Of a stretch of DNA of 38,216 nucleotides, positions 23,919 through 31,590 are shown piece after piece. The DNA comes from Nitrososphaerota archaeon (GTDB taxonomy: Archaea; Thermoproteota; Nitrososphaeria; Nitrososphaerales; Nitrosopumilaceae). The notes beneath the pieces are model-generated. The model made no database searches, had not been told where the DNA came from, and saw only the letters and a program-made list of their open reading frames with translations. The stretch lies in the NCBI GenBank assembly GCA_016126025.1, contig JAEFDA010000100.1:1-38216 (forward strand), read 5' to 3'. The translations under genes and the position numbers were made by a program. How positions within the stretch are numbered: position 1 is the stretch's first letter; every line of letters starts with the position of its first letter.

Positions 23919-24491
23919 ATGGGAGTGGGGGACGGTGCGGCACGGCGCGTGCGCGGGCCGTCACATATGCCGCGCATGGCGTGGTGTGCCATGGTGTTGT
24001 GCACGCTTGTATGCAGCGTCCCGGCGCCCGATGCCCTGGGGCACTCCCTCTTCAACTCGGCCGAGGAATTCTACGCCGGGTACAGGGTGCAGGTGGCCAC
24101 CGCCCCTGAGTTTCCCCAGATAGGAGAGCCGTCCACCATACTGGTGCGGGTGACCGACGCGGACTTTGTGGAGGTGGACGGTTTCACCATGGGAATGAGG
24201 TTCTTCTACAACGATATACAGGTGGCCGCCGTCCCACCGCAGTCGCATGCCGGGGGCCACTGGGAGACCGAATTCGTGTGGGAGCGGGAGGGCAACCACG
24301 TCGTGATGGTGGACCTGTACGGCATGGGGGGCAACGACATCCTGACGTACACGTTCAACATGGGGACCCAGAGCCCGTTCGGATACATCTTCATAGCGGC
24401 GATAACGGTGGGGGCCCTCACCTTTACCGGGATTATGGTGTATGTGTACCTGCCCAGAATAGCGGGGCGTCGCCGCATACGGAGAGGCTAG
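23919..24491 (+). CDS. Exported membrane protein of the oxidase locus
   Basis: The protein has about 190 residues from the ATG at 23919; a TATA-like AGAATTATTT element at 23886-23895 supports this start, while ATGs at 23967 or 23976 would leave a more usual signal peptide. After the hydrophobic leader (MAWCAMVLCTLVCSV) comes a beta-rich exported domain, with VATAPEFPQIGEPSTILVRV and GGHWETEFVWEREGNHVV, resembling FixH/YtkA-like or Ig-like domains. One C-terminal membrane helix (GYIFIAAITVGALTFTGIMV) and a basic tail end it. The place between the oxidase operon and heme A synthase suggests a role in copper delivery or oxidase assembly; that is inference. Confidence 0.75.
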   Translation: MGVGDGAARRVRGPSHMPRMAWCAMVLCTLVCSVPAPDALGHSLFNSAEEFYAGYRVQVATAPEFPQIGEPSTILVRVTDADFVEVDGFTMGMRFFYNDIQVAAVPPQSHAGGHWETEFVWEREGNHVVMVDLYGMGGNDILTYTFNMGTQSPFGYIFIAAITVGALTFTGIMVYVYLPRIAGRRRIRRG

Positions 24492-24967
24492 GCGTCGGCC
24501 TTTACCGGAACCTTGGAGAGCCTGAACGCAAAGAGCGTGGTGAGCAGCACCATGGAGAACAGCAGTATGCCTATGCCCAGATGTATAGCCACCAGCACGG
24601 CATGCAGCTTCAAATCTATGACGAGCGCCCCCAGGGTTATCTGGGTCACCACAAAGGCAGACGCCAACGAGCTGGTCACCTTTATGCGGGCTCCGGCATT
24701 CTTGTTCATGTAGCAGGCGACCATCGTGGCCAGGACCAGCACGCCGGTGGTGGCGGCCACCAGCCGGTGCACCCACTCTATGAGGTACTCCTCGGAGGGC
24801 ATTATGCCGTTGGGGCACAGGGGCCACTCAGGGCAGGTCAGCCCCAAGCCGGCGGCCGAGATGTACCCCCCTATGAACATCAGCGAGTACAGTACTATCA
24901 TGGTGGAGAGCGCCAGGTACTGTATAGCCAAGCCGCCGTCCCTGCTGTCCGTTCTGCTATAAGTCAT
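24488..24967 (-). CDS. ctaA: Heme A synthase, half-length archaeal type (CtaA/Cox15)
   Basis: From the ATG at 24967 the protein has 159 residues and four membrane helices, the half-size form known from archaea that acts as a homodimer of four-helix units. GGYISAAGLGLTCPEWPLC contains the Cys pair near the outer face, EWVHRLVAA the conserved Glu and His, and LVAIHLGIG the second heme His. It oxidises heme O to heme A for the adjacent oxidase. A TTG 11 codons upstream is a less likely start. The 3' end overlaps the convergent gene by 4 bp. Confidence 0.9.
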   Translation of the reverse strand: MTYSRTDSRDGGLAIQYLALSTMIVLYSLMFIGGYISAAGLGLTCPEWPLCPNGIMPSEEYLIEWVHRLVAATTGVLVLATMVACYMNKNAGARIKVTSSLASAFVVTQITLGALVIDLKLHAVLVAIHLGIGILLFSMVLLTTLFAFRLSKVPVKADA

Positions 24968-25088
24968 GCGACCCGTACGGGGTGGGCGTATGCGGGCCAA
25001 GACCGACCTCGCAGGAAGCTGCGGCGACCCGTGGCAGAGGGCGCCCCGGCGAACTCATGCTGAGCCAAAATGCGCACCCCAATTTATG

Positions 25089-25097
25089 ATTTATAAG
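25089..25097 (+). promoter_or_regulatory. TATA box of S19e
   Basis: ATTTATAAG, 28 bp upstream of the S19e ATG at 25121. Confidence 0.55.
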
Positions 25098-25120
25098 GAG
25101 ACCGCGGCCAGACGCTGCCC

Positions 25121-25570
25121 ATGGCGAAAGTCTTTGATGTGCCCGCCGATGAGCTGGTGGAGCGACTGGCGGCCCAGCTCCGGGAGGAAGGCATCCCCGA
25201 GCCCGAGTGGACCGCCTTCGTAAAGACGGGAGCCCATGCCGACAGGCCACCGCACCGGAGGGACTGGTGGTATGTGCGGTGCGCCTCCGTACTCCGCAAG
25301 ATCTACATGCGCGGCCCGGTGGGCATCAGCGAGCTCCGCAAGGAGTACGGGGGAGGGAAGCCCTCGGGATACGGCGCGGCCCACCACAGGTTGGCCGGAG
25401 GCGCCATAATACGCAACGCGGTGCACGGCCTAGAGGGGCTGGGCCTGGTGGTCCAAACCAAGGGGGGCCGCGTGGTGACCAGCGCCGGCATGAAGAAGCT
25501 GGACAACCTCTCCACCCAGATTCTCAAGGAGATGGTGCAGGAGAACCCGCCGCTCAAGGCGTACCTCTAG
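25121..25570 (+). CDS. rps19e: Ribosomal protein S19e
   Basis: The protein has 149 residues, normal for S19e. PEPEWTAFVKTGAHADRPP, then RDWWYVRCASVLRKIYMRGPVGISELRKEYGG, is the core RNA-binding region of the family, and the C-terminal winged-helix part includes LEGLGLVVQTKGGRVVTSAG. It belongs to the small-subunit head. It is followed four bases later by the PDCD5 gene, a linkage common across archaea, and a leaderless ATG is supported by the TATA element. Confidence 0.95.
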   Translation: MAKVFDVPADELVERLAAQLREEGIPEPEWTAFVKTGAHADRPPHRRDWWYVRCASVLRKIYMRGPVGISELRKEYGGGKPSGYGAAHHRLAGGAIIRNAVHGLEGLGLVVQTKGGRVVTSAGMKKLDNLSTQILKEMVQENPPLKAYL

Positions 25571-25574
25571 GGAG

Positions 25575-25847
25575 ATGAGCGCTGCACCCGGCCCAGATGA
25601 AGAACAGGCCCGCGAGGCCGCTGCCCAGAGGGAGGCGGTGCTGCGCAGGTTGCTCTCTCCGGAGGCGCGCCTGCGCTTGGCCAACGTCAGGATGGTGCGC
25701 AGCGAGCTGGCCGGGACGGTCGAGAATTATATCATAGGGATGGCCGGCCAGGGGAGACTGAGCCCCCCCGTCTCCGATGACCAGCTGAAACAGATACTGC
25801 TCTCGCTGCAGCAGCCACGCCGGGGCTTCAAGATAAACCGGATCTGA
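25575..25847 (+). CDS. PDCD5/TFAR19-family DNA-binding protein
   Basis: The protein has 90 residues, close to other archaeal members. It is helical, with the family block LLSPEARLRLANVRMVRSELAGTVENYIIGMAGQGRL and the C-terminal ISDDQLKQIL-like helix here reading VSDDQLKQILLSL. Archaeal members bind DNA in vitro; their cellular role is unclear. The ATG at 25575 has GGAG just before it, an internal-operon ribosome site. Its 3' end overlaps the convergent fusion gene by 20 bp. Confidence 0.9.
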   Translation: MSAAPGPDEEQAREAAAQREAVLRRLLSPEARLRLANVRMVRSELAGTVENYIIGMAGQGRLSPPVSDDQLKQILLSLQQPRRGFKINRI

Positions 25848-27765
25848 GCGCGGCGGGGTGCGCCGGAGGCCGGCGCAGCAGCGTGAATCCGCATATGGGG
25901 GCCAGCCTCCTTATGGACTCGGCTATGTCGGCCTTGGGAGTGTCGTCGTGGTATGCCAGTTCGGTGTAGAGCCCCCCGCCCAGCAGCGTAGCCGTCTCCC
26001 GGATCTCGGCGGCCATGCCGTCACTCCGCTTCAGTATGATGGCCTCCCGGACATCCACCGTCCTACCTTGGCAGTACCCCGCGCCCCAGGCCGCCGGCGG
26101 TATCTTGCGCTTGCCGTACTCCCTGCCGTCCAGCCCCACCAGCCGCGCGGATCCCTTGCTGGGGATCATGCACACGTCCACCGAGAGTCCCGCCCGCCGC
26201 TCCCTCTTGGCCGCGCCGGCGGCCGTCGCTATGGTGTCCAGGCATACGCGGTGCGTCTTCTCCCCGGCGAACCCCATCACGTCGGCGACGGCCTCCCGCA
26301 GGCCCACCAAATTGACGAGCAGCTGGGTGGACCCCGCCTCGTCATATTTGGTCTTGGCGGCCAGGAACGGGTTGAGGCCCCGCCTCGTTATGTCGGCAAT
26401 GTCCTTTCGCCGCTCCTTGAGGGCGGATATGACCGGGGCCATGCGGACGGACAGCAGGGTTCGGAAGTATCGCTCGTCGCGGTCGGCCTTGTAGGCCAGC
26501 CGGGGCAGGTTGATGGTCATCGAGTGCAGCTTTGTGGCGGTGTCGAGGCCGCTGGAGTCGACCACCCCGTTGCCGGCCGCCCGGCCGCCGGCCACGGTGA
26601 CCATGCCGCCGGCCACCGATATGGCCGCCAGCTCATCGGCGAACCTGTCGGCGCCGTCCCTCCCCGGATCCACCACCACCCGCACGCGGGGGGCCTCGAC
26701 CGTCAGGGAATAGTCACGGTAGGCGGCCAGCATGCCGGCTACATCGTCCGACTCCAGAGGTATGCGCAGCGCAACGTCCGCCCCGCAGTGGTGTATGAAG
26801 GACAGGGCGCCTGCCAGCTCGTCGCTGGACATGCCCTGCGCGGCGTCGGCCAGCCCGTCCACCACGACCTCCCCGGACGCCTCCCAGGAGACGCGCTCCA
26901 AGACCGCGGCCAAGGCTGCGGGCGCCGAGCCGCCCTCGGGGAGCATGCGGGGGGTCTGAGCATCCCACGACGCGGTTCCATCCAGCATGTCCGGCGCCCG
27001 CGCGAACAGCGTGTCGGGCACCAGCGACCACCCTGCCGTGTTGCCTATGTGTATGTCCCCGCGCATGTGCATGTCGGCCACGTCCTTGGGGAGGGTGTTG
27101 GTGAGCAGGTACTCGTTGAGGACGTTCCGGCCGACGGTCATGGCCACCGTGTCAAACCCCGCCACGGTGTTGTCGGTGAGCATCTCCTGGACGTCGTAGG
27201 CGGGCATGCCCAGCCGGGTCATCCTGTTCCGGTACTCCTCCTGCCCCATCTCCAGCAGGACCGTGTTGACCAGCTCCCGGATGAGCGGTCCGCTCAGGTG
27301 GTTGGTCTCATACTTGCGTATGCGGCCCTCCACGTCCCCGGTCACGCGCTGAGCCAGCTCGGTGGGAAGGCGGCCCTCCCGGACCAACGACTGCAGTATC
27401 TTGTCGGCGTTGAACTCCTCTATGGACATGTCCGAGGTTCTGACGTACATCTGGCCGCTGTCCACCACCGAACGCTCCTCCACCTGCTTTACCATGTTCA
27501 GTATGAGCTTGCCCAGGTTGGTTATGGTGTACTGCTTCTCGTTCTTGTTGGGGAAGACCAGGGCCTGCCTGCGGAGCTGGCGCAGGTGGTAGGCGAACTT
27601 GCCGCTCTCGTTCTTTGTGCGGTATCCCACCATGGACTTGAGCTCCGAATATGGGAGGGAGCCCTTGGCGTTCAGGGCTCGGAGCACGCTCAGCCTCTTG
27701 GGGTTGGCTATGGTCTTGAGGATGAGCTGGACGCGGGCGGGCATCTCCTTGAGCTCGTCATCCAT
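25828..27765 (-). CDS. Winged-helix / ATP-cone / NrdD-like fusion, probable pseudo-reductase regulator
   Basis: The protein has 645 residues. Residues 1-95 form an ArsR-like winged helix (QLILKTIANPKRLSVLRAL, then KFAYHLRQLRRQALV). Residues about 105-190 match an ATP-cone (IEEFNADKILQSLVREGRLP, then LIRELVNTVLLEMG). The rest resembles anaerobic ribonucleotide reductase NrdD: HMRGDIHIGNTAGWSLVP replaces the usual GDIHIHD segment, and SMTINLPRLAYKA and GLREAVADVMGF follow NrdD order. The C-terminus lacks the RxxGY glycyl-radical motif and the four-Cys zinc ribbon, so it cannot be a normal reductase. By analogy with NrdR (zinc ribbon plus ATP-cone) it may sense ATP/dATP and control transcription. 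A GTTAATTAC element at 27788-27796 sets a leaderless ATG at 27765. Its C-terminus overlaps PDCD5. Confidence 0.85.
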   Translation of the reverse strand: MDDELKEMPARVQLILKTIANPKRLSVLRALNAKGSLPYSELKSMVGYRTKNESGKFAYHLRQLRRQALVFPNKNEKQYTITNLGKLILNMVKQVEERSVVDSGQMYVRTSDMSIEEFNADKILQSLVREGRLPTELAQRVTGDVEGRIRKYETNHLSGPLIRELVNTVLLEMGQEEYRNRMTRLGMPAYDVQEMLTDNTVAGFDTVAMTVGRNVLNEYLLTNTLPKDVADMHMRGDIHIGNTAGWSLVPDTLFARAPDMLDGTASWDAQTPRMLPEGGSAPAALAAVLERVSWEASGEVVVDGLADAAQGMSSDELAGALSFIHHCGADVALRIPLESDDVAGMLAAYRDYSLTVEAPRVRVVVDPGRDGADRFADELAAISVAGGMVTVAGGRAAGNGVVDSSGLDTATKLHSMTINLPRLAYKADRDERYFRTLLSVRMAPVISALKERRKDIADITRRGLNPFLAAKTKYDEAGSTQLLVNLVGLREAVADVMGFAGEKTHRVCLDTIATAAGAAKRERRAGLSVDVCMIPSKGSARLVGLDGREYGKRKIPPAAWGAGYCQGRTVDVREAIILKRSDGMAAEIRETATLLGGGLYTELAYHDDTPKADIAESIRRLAPICGFTLLRRPPAHPAALRSGLS

Positions 27766-27787
27766 CGCATGCGAGATGGCGCGCGGC

Positions 27788-27796
27788 GTAATTAAC
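27788..27796 (-). promoter_or_regulatory. TATA box of the winged-helix/ATP-cone fusion
   Basis: GTTAATTAC on the minus strand, 27 bp upstream of the ATG at 27765. Confidence 0.5.
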
Positions 27797-27844
27797 GGTT
27801 ATGGGGAGCGCGCCGCCCACGCCGCATTGGGATCAGTACTGTTT

Positions 27845-28012
27845 TCAGGATCCTTTCCTGCGCACGTCCACCCCGAAGTCGGAGACCGACACGGTGTGGC
27901 CGCAGGAGGGGCACCGGCCGTCCTCTATCCCGGTGGCGTCCCGGACGGACTTGAGCATGCGGGTGGATCCTATCTTCTCGGAGCACTTGCCGCATATTAT
28001 GTCCACGACCAT
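27845..28012 (-). CDS. Small zinc-ribbon protein
   Basis: From the ATG at 28012 the protein has 55 residues; a GTG at 28027 would add five. It carries CGKC near the N-terminus and CPSC about 27 residues later, a four-Cys zinc ribbon, with an acidic centre and a basic tail. I recognise no specific family. It follows the DUF35 gene by about 25 bp in the same direction and an AT-rich element at 28033-28041 may give it its own promoter. It might add a second metal site to the thiolase-DUF35 complex; that is inference. Confidence 0.65.
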   Translation of the reverse strand: MVVDIICGKCSEKIGSTRMLKSVRDATGIEDGRCPSCGHTVSVSDFGVDVRRKGS

Positions 28013-28036
28013 GCGCCGATGGGACACGCGCGGTAT

Positions 28037-28402
28037 TTACAGCTTCTCTATGAGCAGGCCGCGTCCGTCGTATCCGGTTACGCGGGCCCCGGCGCCGACC
28101 GGCAGGTCGTCGGGCGTGGCTATGCCGCCCATGAAGCCCGAGACGCGGAGGGATGTGCCGTCCACCGACATCACCACAAAGGCGTAGGGCGTGTACTCCT
28201 CGAACCCGGCCGGCGGCACGGTGATTATGGTATATGTGACTATGCGCCCCCTCCCGGGTATGGTGCGGTTGGACATCTCCGCCGAGCCACACTTCATGCA
28301 GAAGCGGGCGGTGGAGGCGTGCTCAATGCCGCACGCGACGCACGCCCTCACCAGTATGAGACCGTTCTTTGCCGCTTCCACAAACTCGCTCTTGGCAGAC
28401 AT
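28037..28402 (-). CDS. DUF35 OB-fold protein, thiolase partner
   Basis: From the ATG at 28402 the protein has 121 residues. An N-terminal helix precedes a rubredoxin-like zinc ribbon (CVACGIEHASTARFCMKC), followed by an OB-fold with GRGRIVTYTIITVPPAGFEE and PYAFVVMSVDG, the DUF35/OB_aCoA arrangement. In archaea DUF35 proteins form a complex with acetoacetyl-CoA thiolase and HMG-CoA synthase and channel intermediates. The start lies one base after the thiolase stop, so the two are co-translated. An upstream extension to 28453 would overlap the thiolase and is not needed. Confidence 0.9.
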   Translation of the reverse strand: MSAKSEFVEAAKNGLILVRACVACGIEHASTARFCMKCGSAEMSNRTIPGRGRIVTYTIITVPPAGFEEYTPYAFVVMSVDGTSLRVSGFMGGIATPDDLPVGAGARVTGYDGRGLLIEKL

Positions 28403-28403
28403 G

Positions 28404-29558
28404 TCACACGCTTTCGAATATGTGGACGGCGCAGCTGGCGCCGGTGGCGCCAAAGTTATGGGTGAGCCCTATGCGGGCATCCTTGACGGTACGGTCTCCG
28501 GCCCGGCCGGTGAGCTGATCGTACACCTCCACCACCTGCCCCACGCCGGTGGCTCCTATGGGGTGCCCCTTGGACTTTAGCCCGCCGGAGGGGTTCACCG
28601 ATATCTCCGAGTTCAGGGCGGTCCTCCCCTCGCGCGCGGCCTCCACGCCCTCGCCCTTCCCGAAGAATCCCAAATCCTCGGTGTCCACCACCTCGGCTAT
28701 GGTGAAGCAGTCGTGCACCTCGGCCAGGTCCACGTCCTTTGGCTTGATGCCCGCCATCTTGTAGGCGGCCTCGGCGGCCAGCCGGGTGCTGGGGATGGTG
28801 GTTATGCGCTCGCGGCCCTGCAGTGCCGCCGGCGAGCCGCCGCGCCCGGATCCGGTGACCCGGATGTAGTCGCCCCCGGTCTTTTTGGCAAACTCCTCGG
28901 TGCACAGTATGACGGCGCTGGCCCCGTCCGAGAACGGGCAGCAGTCGTACAGCTTCAGGGGGCTGGCCACTACCGCCGAGTTCATCACGTCGTCGACGGT
29001 TATCCTCTTTCGGAGATGGGCCTTGGGATTGAGCATCCCGTTCTCATGGTTCTTGACGGCCACCCGGGCTAGGTCCTCCTCGGTGGCGCCGAACTCGGTT
29101 AGGTAGGCGCGGGCCATGGACGCGAAGAGCCCCGGGAACGAGGCGCCCGCCGACCCCTCGTGGAAAAAGTCCGAACAGTACGCAAAGTAGGTGGTGGTCC
29201 ACTCCGTCCCGGTGTGGGTTACCTTCTCGGTGCCGGCCACTAGGAGGCAGTCGTAGAACCCGGCTGCCACGTTGGCGTAGGCCTCCCGGAAGGAGACCGA
29301 CCCGCTGCCGCAAGCAGACTCGATGGACAGGGACGGCCTGTCGGATATTCCCAAGCTGCTCATGATGACGGGCCCCAAGTGGACCTGCTTGTCGGCTATG
29401 CCAAACACGTTGGAGATGTAGCCGGCCTTGACGTCCCGGGGAGATATGCCGGCGCTCCTTATGGCGTCGGCCGAGGCCTGCACGGTGATGTCGACGATGC
29501 TGTCCTCCAGCTTGCCGTACTTGGTGCTTCCTGCACCCAGAACGCAGACGCTCTCCAC
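28404..29558 (-). CDS. Acetyl-CoA C-acetyltransferase (archaeal thiolase)
   Basis: From the GTG at 29558 the protein has 384 residues. SIESACGSGS holds the nucleophilic Cys, LAEVHDCFTIAE the first active-site His and GGLKSKGHPIGATG the second; these are typical of the archaeal SCP2-like thiolase class. It interconverts two acetyl-CoA and acetoacetyl-CoA, used in the mevalonate route and, in thaumarchaea, in the last step of the 3-hydroxypropionate/4-hydroxybutyrate carbon-fixation cycle. Which role this copy serves is open, but the coupled DUF35 gene favours mevalonate-type channeling. The frame is open to 29606, but the TATA at 29580-29589 is 27 bp before the GTG. Confidence 0.92.
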   Translation of the reverse strand: MESVCVLGAGSTKYGKLEDSIVDITVQASADAIRSAGISPRDVKAGYISNVFGIADKQVHLGPVIMSSLGISDRPSLSIESACGSGSVSFREAYANVAAGFYDCLLVAGTEKVTHTGTEWTTTYFAYCSDFFHEGSAGASFPGLFASMARAYLTEFGATEEDLARVAVKNHENGMLNPKAHLRKRITVDDVMNSAVVASPLKLYDCCPFSDGASAVILCTEEFAKKTGGDYIRVTGSGRGGSPAALQGRERITTIPSTRLAAEAAYKMAGIKPKDVDLAEVHDCFTIAEVVDTEDLGFFGKGEGVEAAREGRTALNSEISVNPSGGLKSKGHPIGATGVGQVVEVYDQLTGRAGDRTVKDARIGLTHNFGATGASCAVHIFESV

Positions 29559-29579
29559 AGCGGATGGGGCAACGGGTCC

Positions 29580-29589
29580 ATATAAAAAC
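29580..29589 (-). promoter_or_regulatory. TATA box of the thiolase operon
   Basis: GTTTTTATAT on the minus strand, 27 bp upstream of the GTG at 29558; it lies inside the longer reading frame, so it argues against the upstream ATG at 29606. Confidence 0.55.
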
Positions 29590-29701
29590 CGTTTTTTGAG
29601 ACCCAATGCCGGGGCGACCTGCTCAGGAGTATCTCATCAGTAAAATACCATAAAATTATCCAGCTCCCCAGCCATCCTATGGGCGCGACTCCTCTAGTTC
29701 G

Positions 29702-29710
29702 CAATAAATA
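29702..29710 (+). promoter_or_regulatory. TATA box of the restriction-modification operon
   Basis: CAATAAATA, 29 bp upstream of the TTG start at 29735. Confidence 0.45.
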
Positions 29711-29734
29711 GAAGAACGCGCCCCGACAGGGGAG

Positions 29735-30583
29735 TTGCAACGCGAGGTTAAGACGTACGACGTACGCAGCGGGCGGAATCGGTACCACCTGATCCCATAC
29801 ATCGGTAACAAGTCCGGCTTTGCGCATATATTCGACGAGCTAGTTCCTGACGATGCCGGCTCCGGAGAGATAATAGACGTGTTCGGCGGATCCGGAGCCT
29901 TTGCGATATACTGCAGCTTCCGGTTCGGCTCGCGTCATATCACATATAACGACAATAACCCGGTCATGGTAAATTTCATGAAGTGTGTGCGGGACGACCC
30001 CGACGGTTTGATGGAGCGGTACGAGGAGCACCGTGCCCGCTCCGACGGCGAGTATTTTTTGGAGGTGAGAAAGTTGGACATCAGCGGGGGGCTGGAGGGT
30101 GCCGGCCGGTTCCTATACTTGGCAAAGAATGCGTTCAGCGGGAAGATACGCTTCAATGGCTCAGGAAGGTTCAACGCCCCCATGCGGAAGGGCGCCAGCT
30201 GCCCCAAGCTGGATGAGGAGCGGCTGCTGGATATCAGCCATTCCATCAGGCACATGAAGATAACCAACAGGCCATTCGAGAGCTGGAGCCGCACCAGAGA
30301 CGCGTTTATGTATCTTGATCCTCCATACATGAACAACACCAATGCCCACTACAACATGGTGCCGTCCACCGACAGCTTTGCAAAATTCGTGCATACCATA
30401 ACACCGCACAACCGGGTCATGATATCGGAGCAGAACGAGCCTGCCGACATAGGAATACCAAACTGTTATGTGGTGTACCGCGTGCGGCTGCGCCGCTCCC
30501 TGCAGTATGTTACACAAAACGACAGTCGCGAGATCGTCGCCATCAATTATGAACCTGGCAGACGCCGCGCCGCGACGGGGTGA
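29735..30583 (+). CDS. D12-class adenine-N6 DNA methyltransferase
   Basis: The protein has 282 residues. YHLIPYIGNKSG is the N-terminal SAM-binding start of the D12 (Dam-like) class, IIDVFGGSGAFAIY is the FxGxG motif, ITYNDNNP the acidic ribose-binding motif and FMYLDPPYMNNTNAHY the catalytic DPPY motif. It methylates adenine in a specific sequence. The start is TTG by TATA spacing. The next gene overlaps its stop and encodes the probable cognate endonuclease, so this is the protective half of a type II restriction-modification system. The target recognition sequence cannot be read from the gene. Confidence 0.93.
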   Translation: MQREVKTYDVRSGRNRYHLIPYIGNKSGFAHIFDELVPDDAGSGEIIDVFGGSGAFAIYCSFRFGSRHITYNDNNPVMVNFMKCVRDDPDGLMERYEEHRARSDGEYFLEVRKLDISGGLEGAGRFLYLAKNAFSGKIRFNGSGRFNAPMRKGASCPKLDEERLLDISHSIRHMKITNRPFESWSRTRDAFMYLDPPYMNNTNAHYNMVPSTDSFAKFVHTITPHNRVMISEQNEPADIGIPNCYVVYRVRLRRSLQYVTQNDSREIVAINYEPGRRRAATG

Positions 30584-31347
30584 TGTCCCAGACTGCCCTA
30601 GGCGGGTTTCAAAATGAGGACTGGGTAGTAGACCAGTTCAATGGCCATCGCGGCGGCTCGTGCGGCGCAGGATGGCTGGATGCCATGGGGTATCGGAATT
30701 TCAGCAGGGTCTGCGCCCAGACCACCCGCAAGATGGGGTTCTACAACAAGGCCGACGTGCTAGTTTTGGTAGACGATAACGTTGAGTGGATATCGGTCAA
30801 AAAATTCATCGCCAGCTTCAACCAGATAGACAAGCGGCGGGTAAGCGAGTTTGCAAAACTCTGGAAGATGTCGGATGCGGTAGCCGACTCGCTGAGGATG
30901 TATTGCGGGGAGGAAGGGTACAGGCCAGGCGACATTTGCAAGCCCATCTCGTCCGACAGGGACCCGAGACGTTTTTTTATGGACGAGCTGCCTAACGGGC
31001 AGAGCGAGCAGGTTGTATCATTCCTGAATAAAAAAAAGAAAAAGATCATACAGGACGTTATGGCTGGCCGAGGCAGGGGCGCTGCCCGGTGGATGCTGGC
31101 CGTGGAAGAACGTTTGGATGCGCCCCCAAAGTCGGCGCTGGTGCGCATGGACGACGTGGTGCGGCACTACGCGGAGGGCTCCACTTTCATCACTAGGAAG
31201 GGCAACCTGAGGCTGGGCAGAATAACCATACAGCGCAAGGGTGGAGATGCCGGCAAGAAGACCGCCCAAATGTTACAATTCAAGTTCTCGCCCCGAGATC
31301 TATTCACGATTGAGGAGTCGTATGTGTTTGAGGACTGCGCCTATTAA
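30583..31347 (+). CDS. Type II restriction endonuclease
   Basis: The protein has 254 residues from the ATG at 30583; a GTG at 30580 adds one. WISVKKFIASFNQIDKRRVSEF is a likely PD-(D/E)XK core strand with its Lys (VKK) after an acidic DVLVLVDDNVEW stretch, and the C-terminus reads LGRITIQRKGGDAGKKTAQM then LQFKFSPRDLF, a segment I associate with a group of type II endonucleases. It should cut unmethylated DNA at the site protected by the preceding methyltransferase, whose stop it overlaps. A run of A at about 31029-31036 encodes a Lys stretch and is a possible slippage site. Family name not assigned. Confidence 0.82.
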   Translation: MSQTALGGFQNEDWVVDQFNGHRGGSCGAGWLDAMGYRNFSRVCAQTTRKMGFYNKADVLVLVDDNVEWISVKKFIASFNQIDKRRVSEFAKLWKMSDAVADSLRMYCGEEGYRPGDICKPISSDRDPRRFFMDELPNGQSEQVVSFLNKKKKKIIQDVMAGRGRGAARWMLAVEERLDAPPKSALVRMDDVVRHYAEGSTFITRKGNLRLGRITIQRKGGDAGKKTAQMLQFKFSPRDLFTIEESYVFEDCAY

Positions 31348-31560
31348 TATTCTGCAATGCGAGGGACGCCGCCACAGTCGAGGCGCCCTCTGTACGCTCG
31401 GACGGTGCCCGCTGGATAATTGCCATAAACTGTAGTCCGCAGATTGGTGCCCAACACATATTGGCTCTCTTCAATGCTCATGCCGGCAATATTGGGTTTT
31501 CTGATTTACCGGCATCTATTACAACTCCGGCGTTGTCTAGTGGTGTCTCCACCTTAAACC
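31348..31560. other. Spacer after the restriction-modification pair
   Basis: No coding sequence or RNA is convincing. TGCCGG at 31480 and CCGGCA at 31509 are inverted partners around an AT-rich core and could form a weak terminator for the operon. Confidence 0.3.
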
Positions 31561-31569
31561 ACTTATTGG
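31561..31569 (+). promoter_or_regulatory. TATA box of the zinc-ribbon gene
   Basis: ACTTATTGG, 26 bp upstream of the ATG at 31591. Confidence 0.4.
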
Positions 31570-31590
31570 TGGATTGCGAGGCCGGATACA

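Noticed and set aside
25858..27795. 645-codon open frame on the plus strand opposite the winged-helix/ATP-cone gene
   Set aside because: It is a GC-rich shadow: low-complexity Gly/His/Arg/Val translation without motifs, and the opposite strand has clear domains and a promoter.
29558..29606. Upstream ATG for the thiolase gene
   Set aside because: A TATA box lies inside the extra coding stretch, 27 bp before a GTG that starts the protein at the expected thiolase N-terminus.
31520..31590. tRNA-like string GTTGTCTAGTGG before the zinc-ribbon gene
   Set aside because: No T-arm or acceptor pairing follows; the coding sequence starts within the span a tRNA would need.
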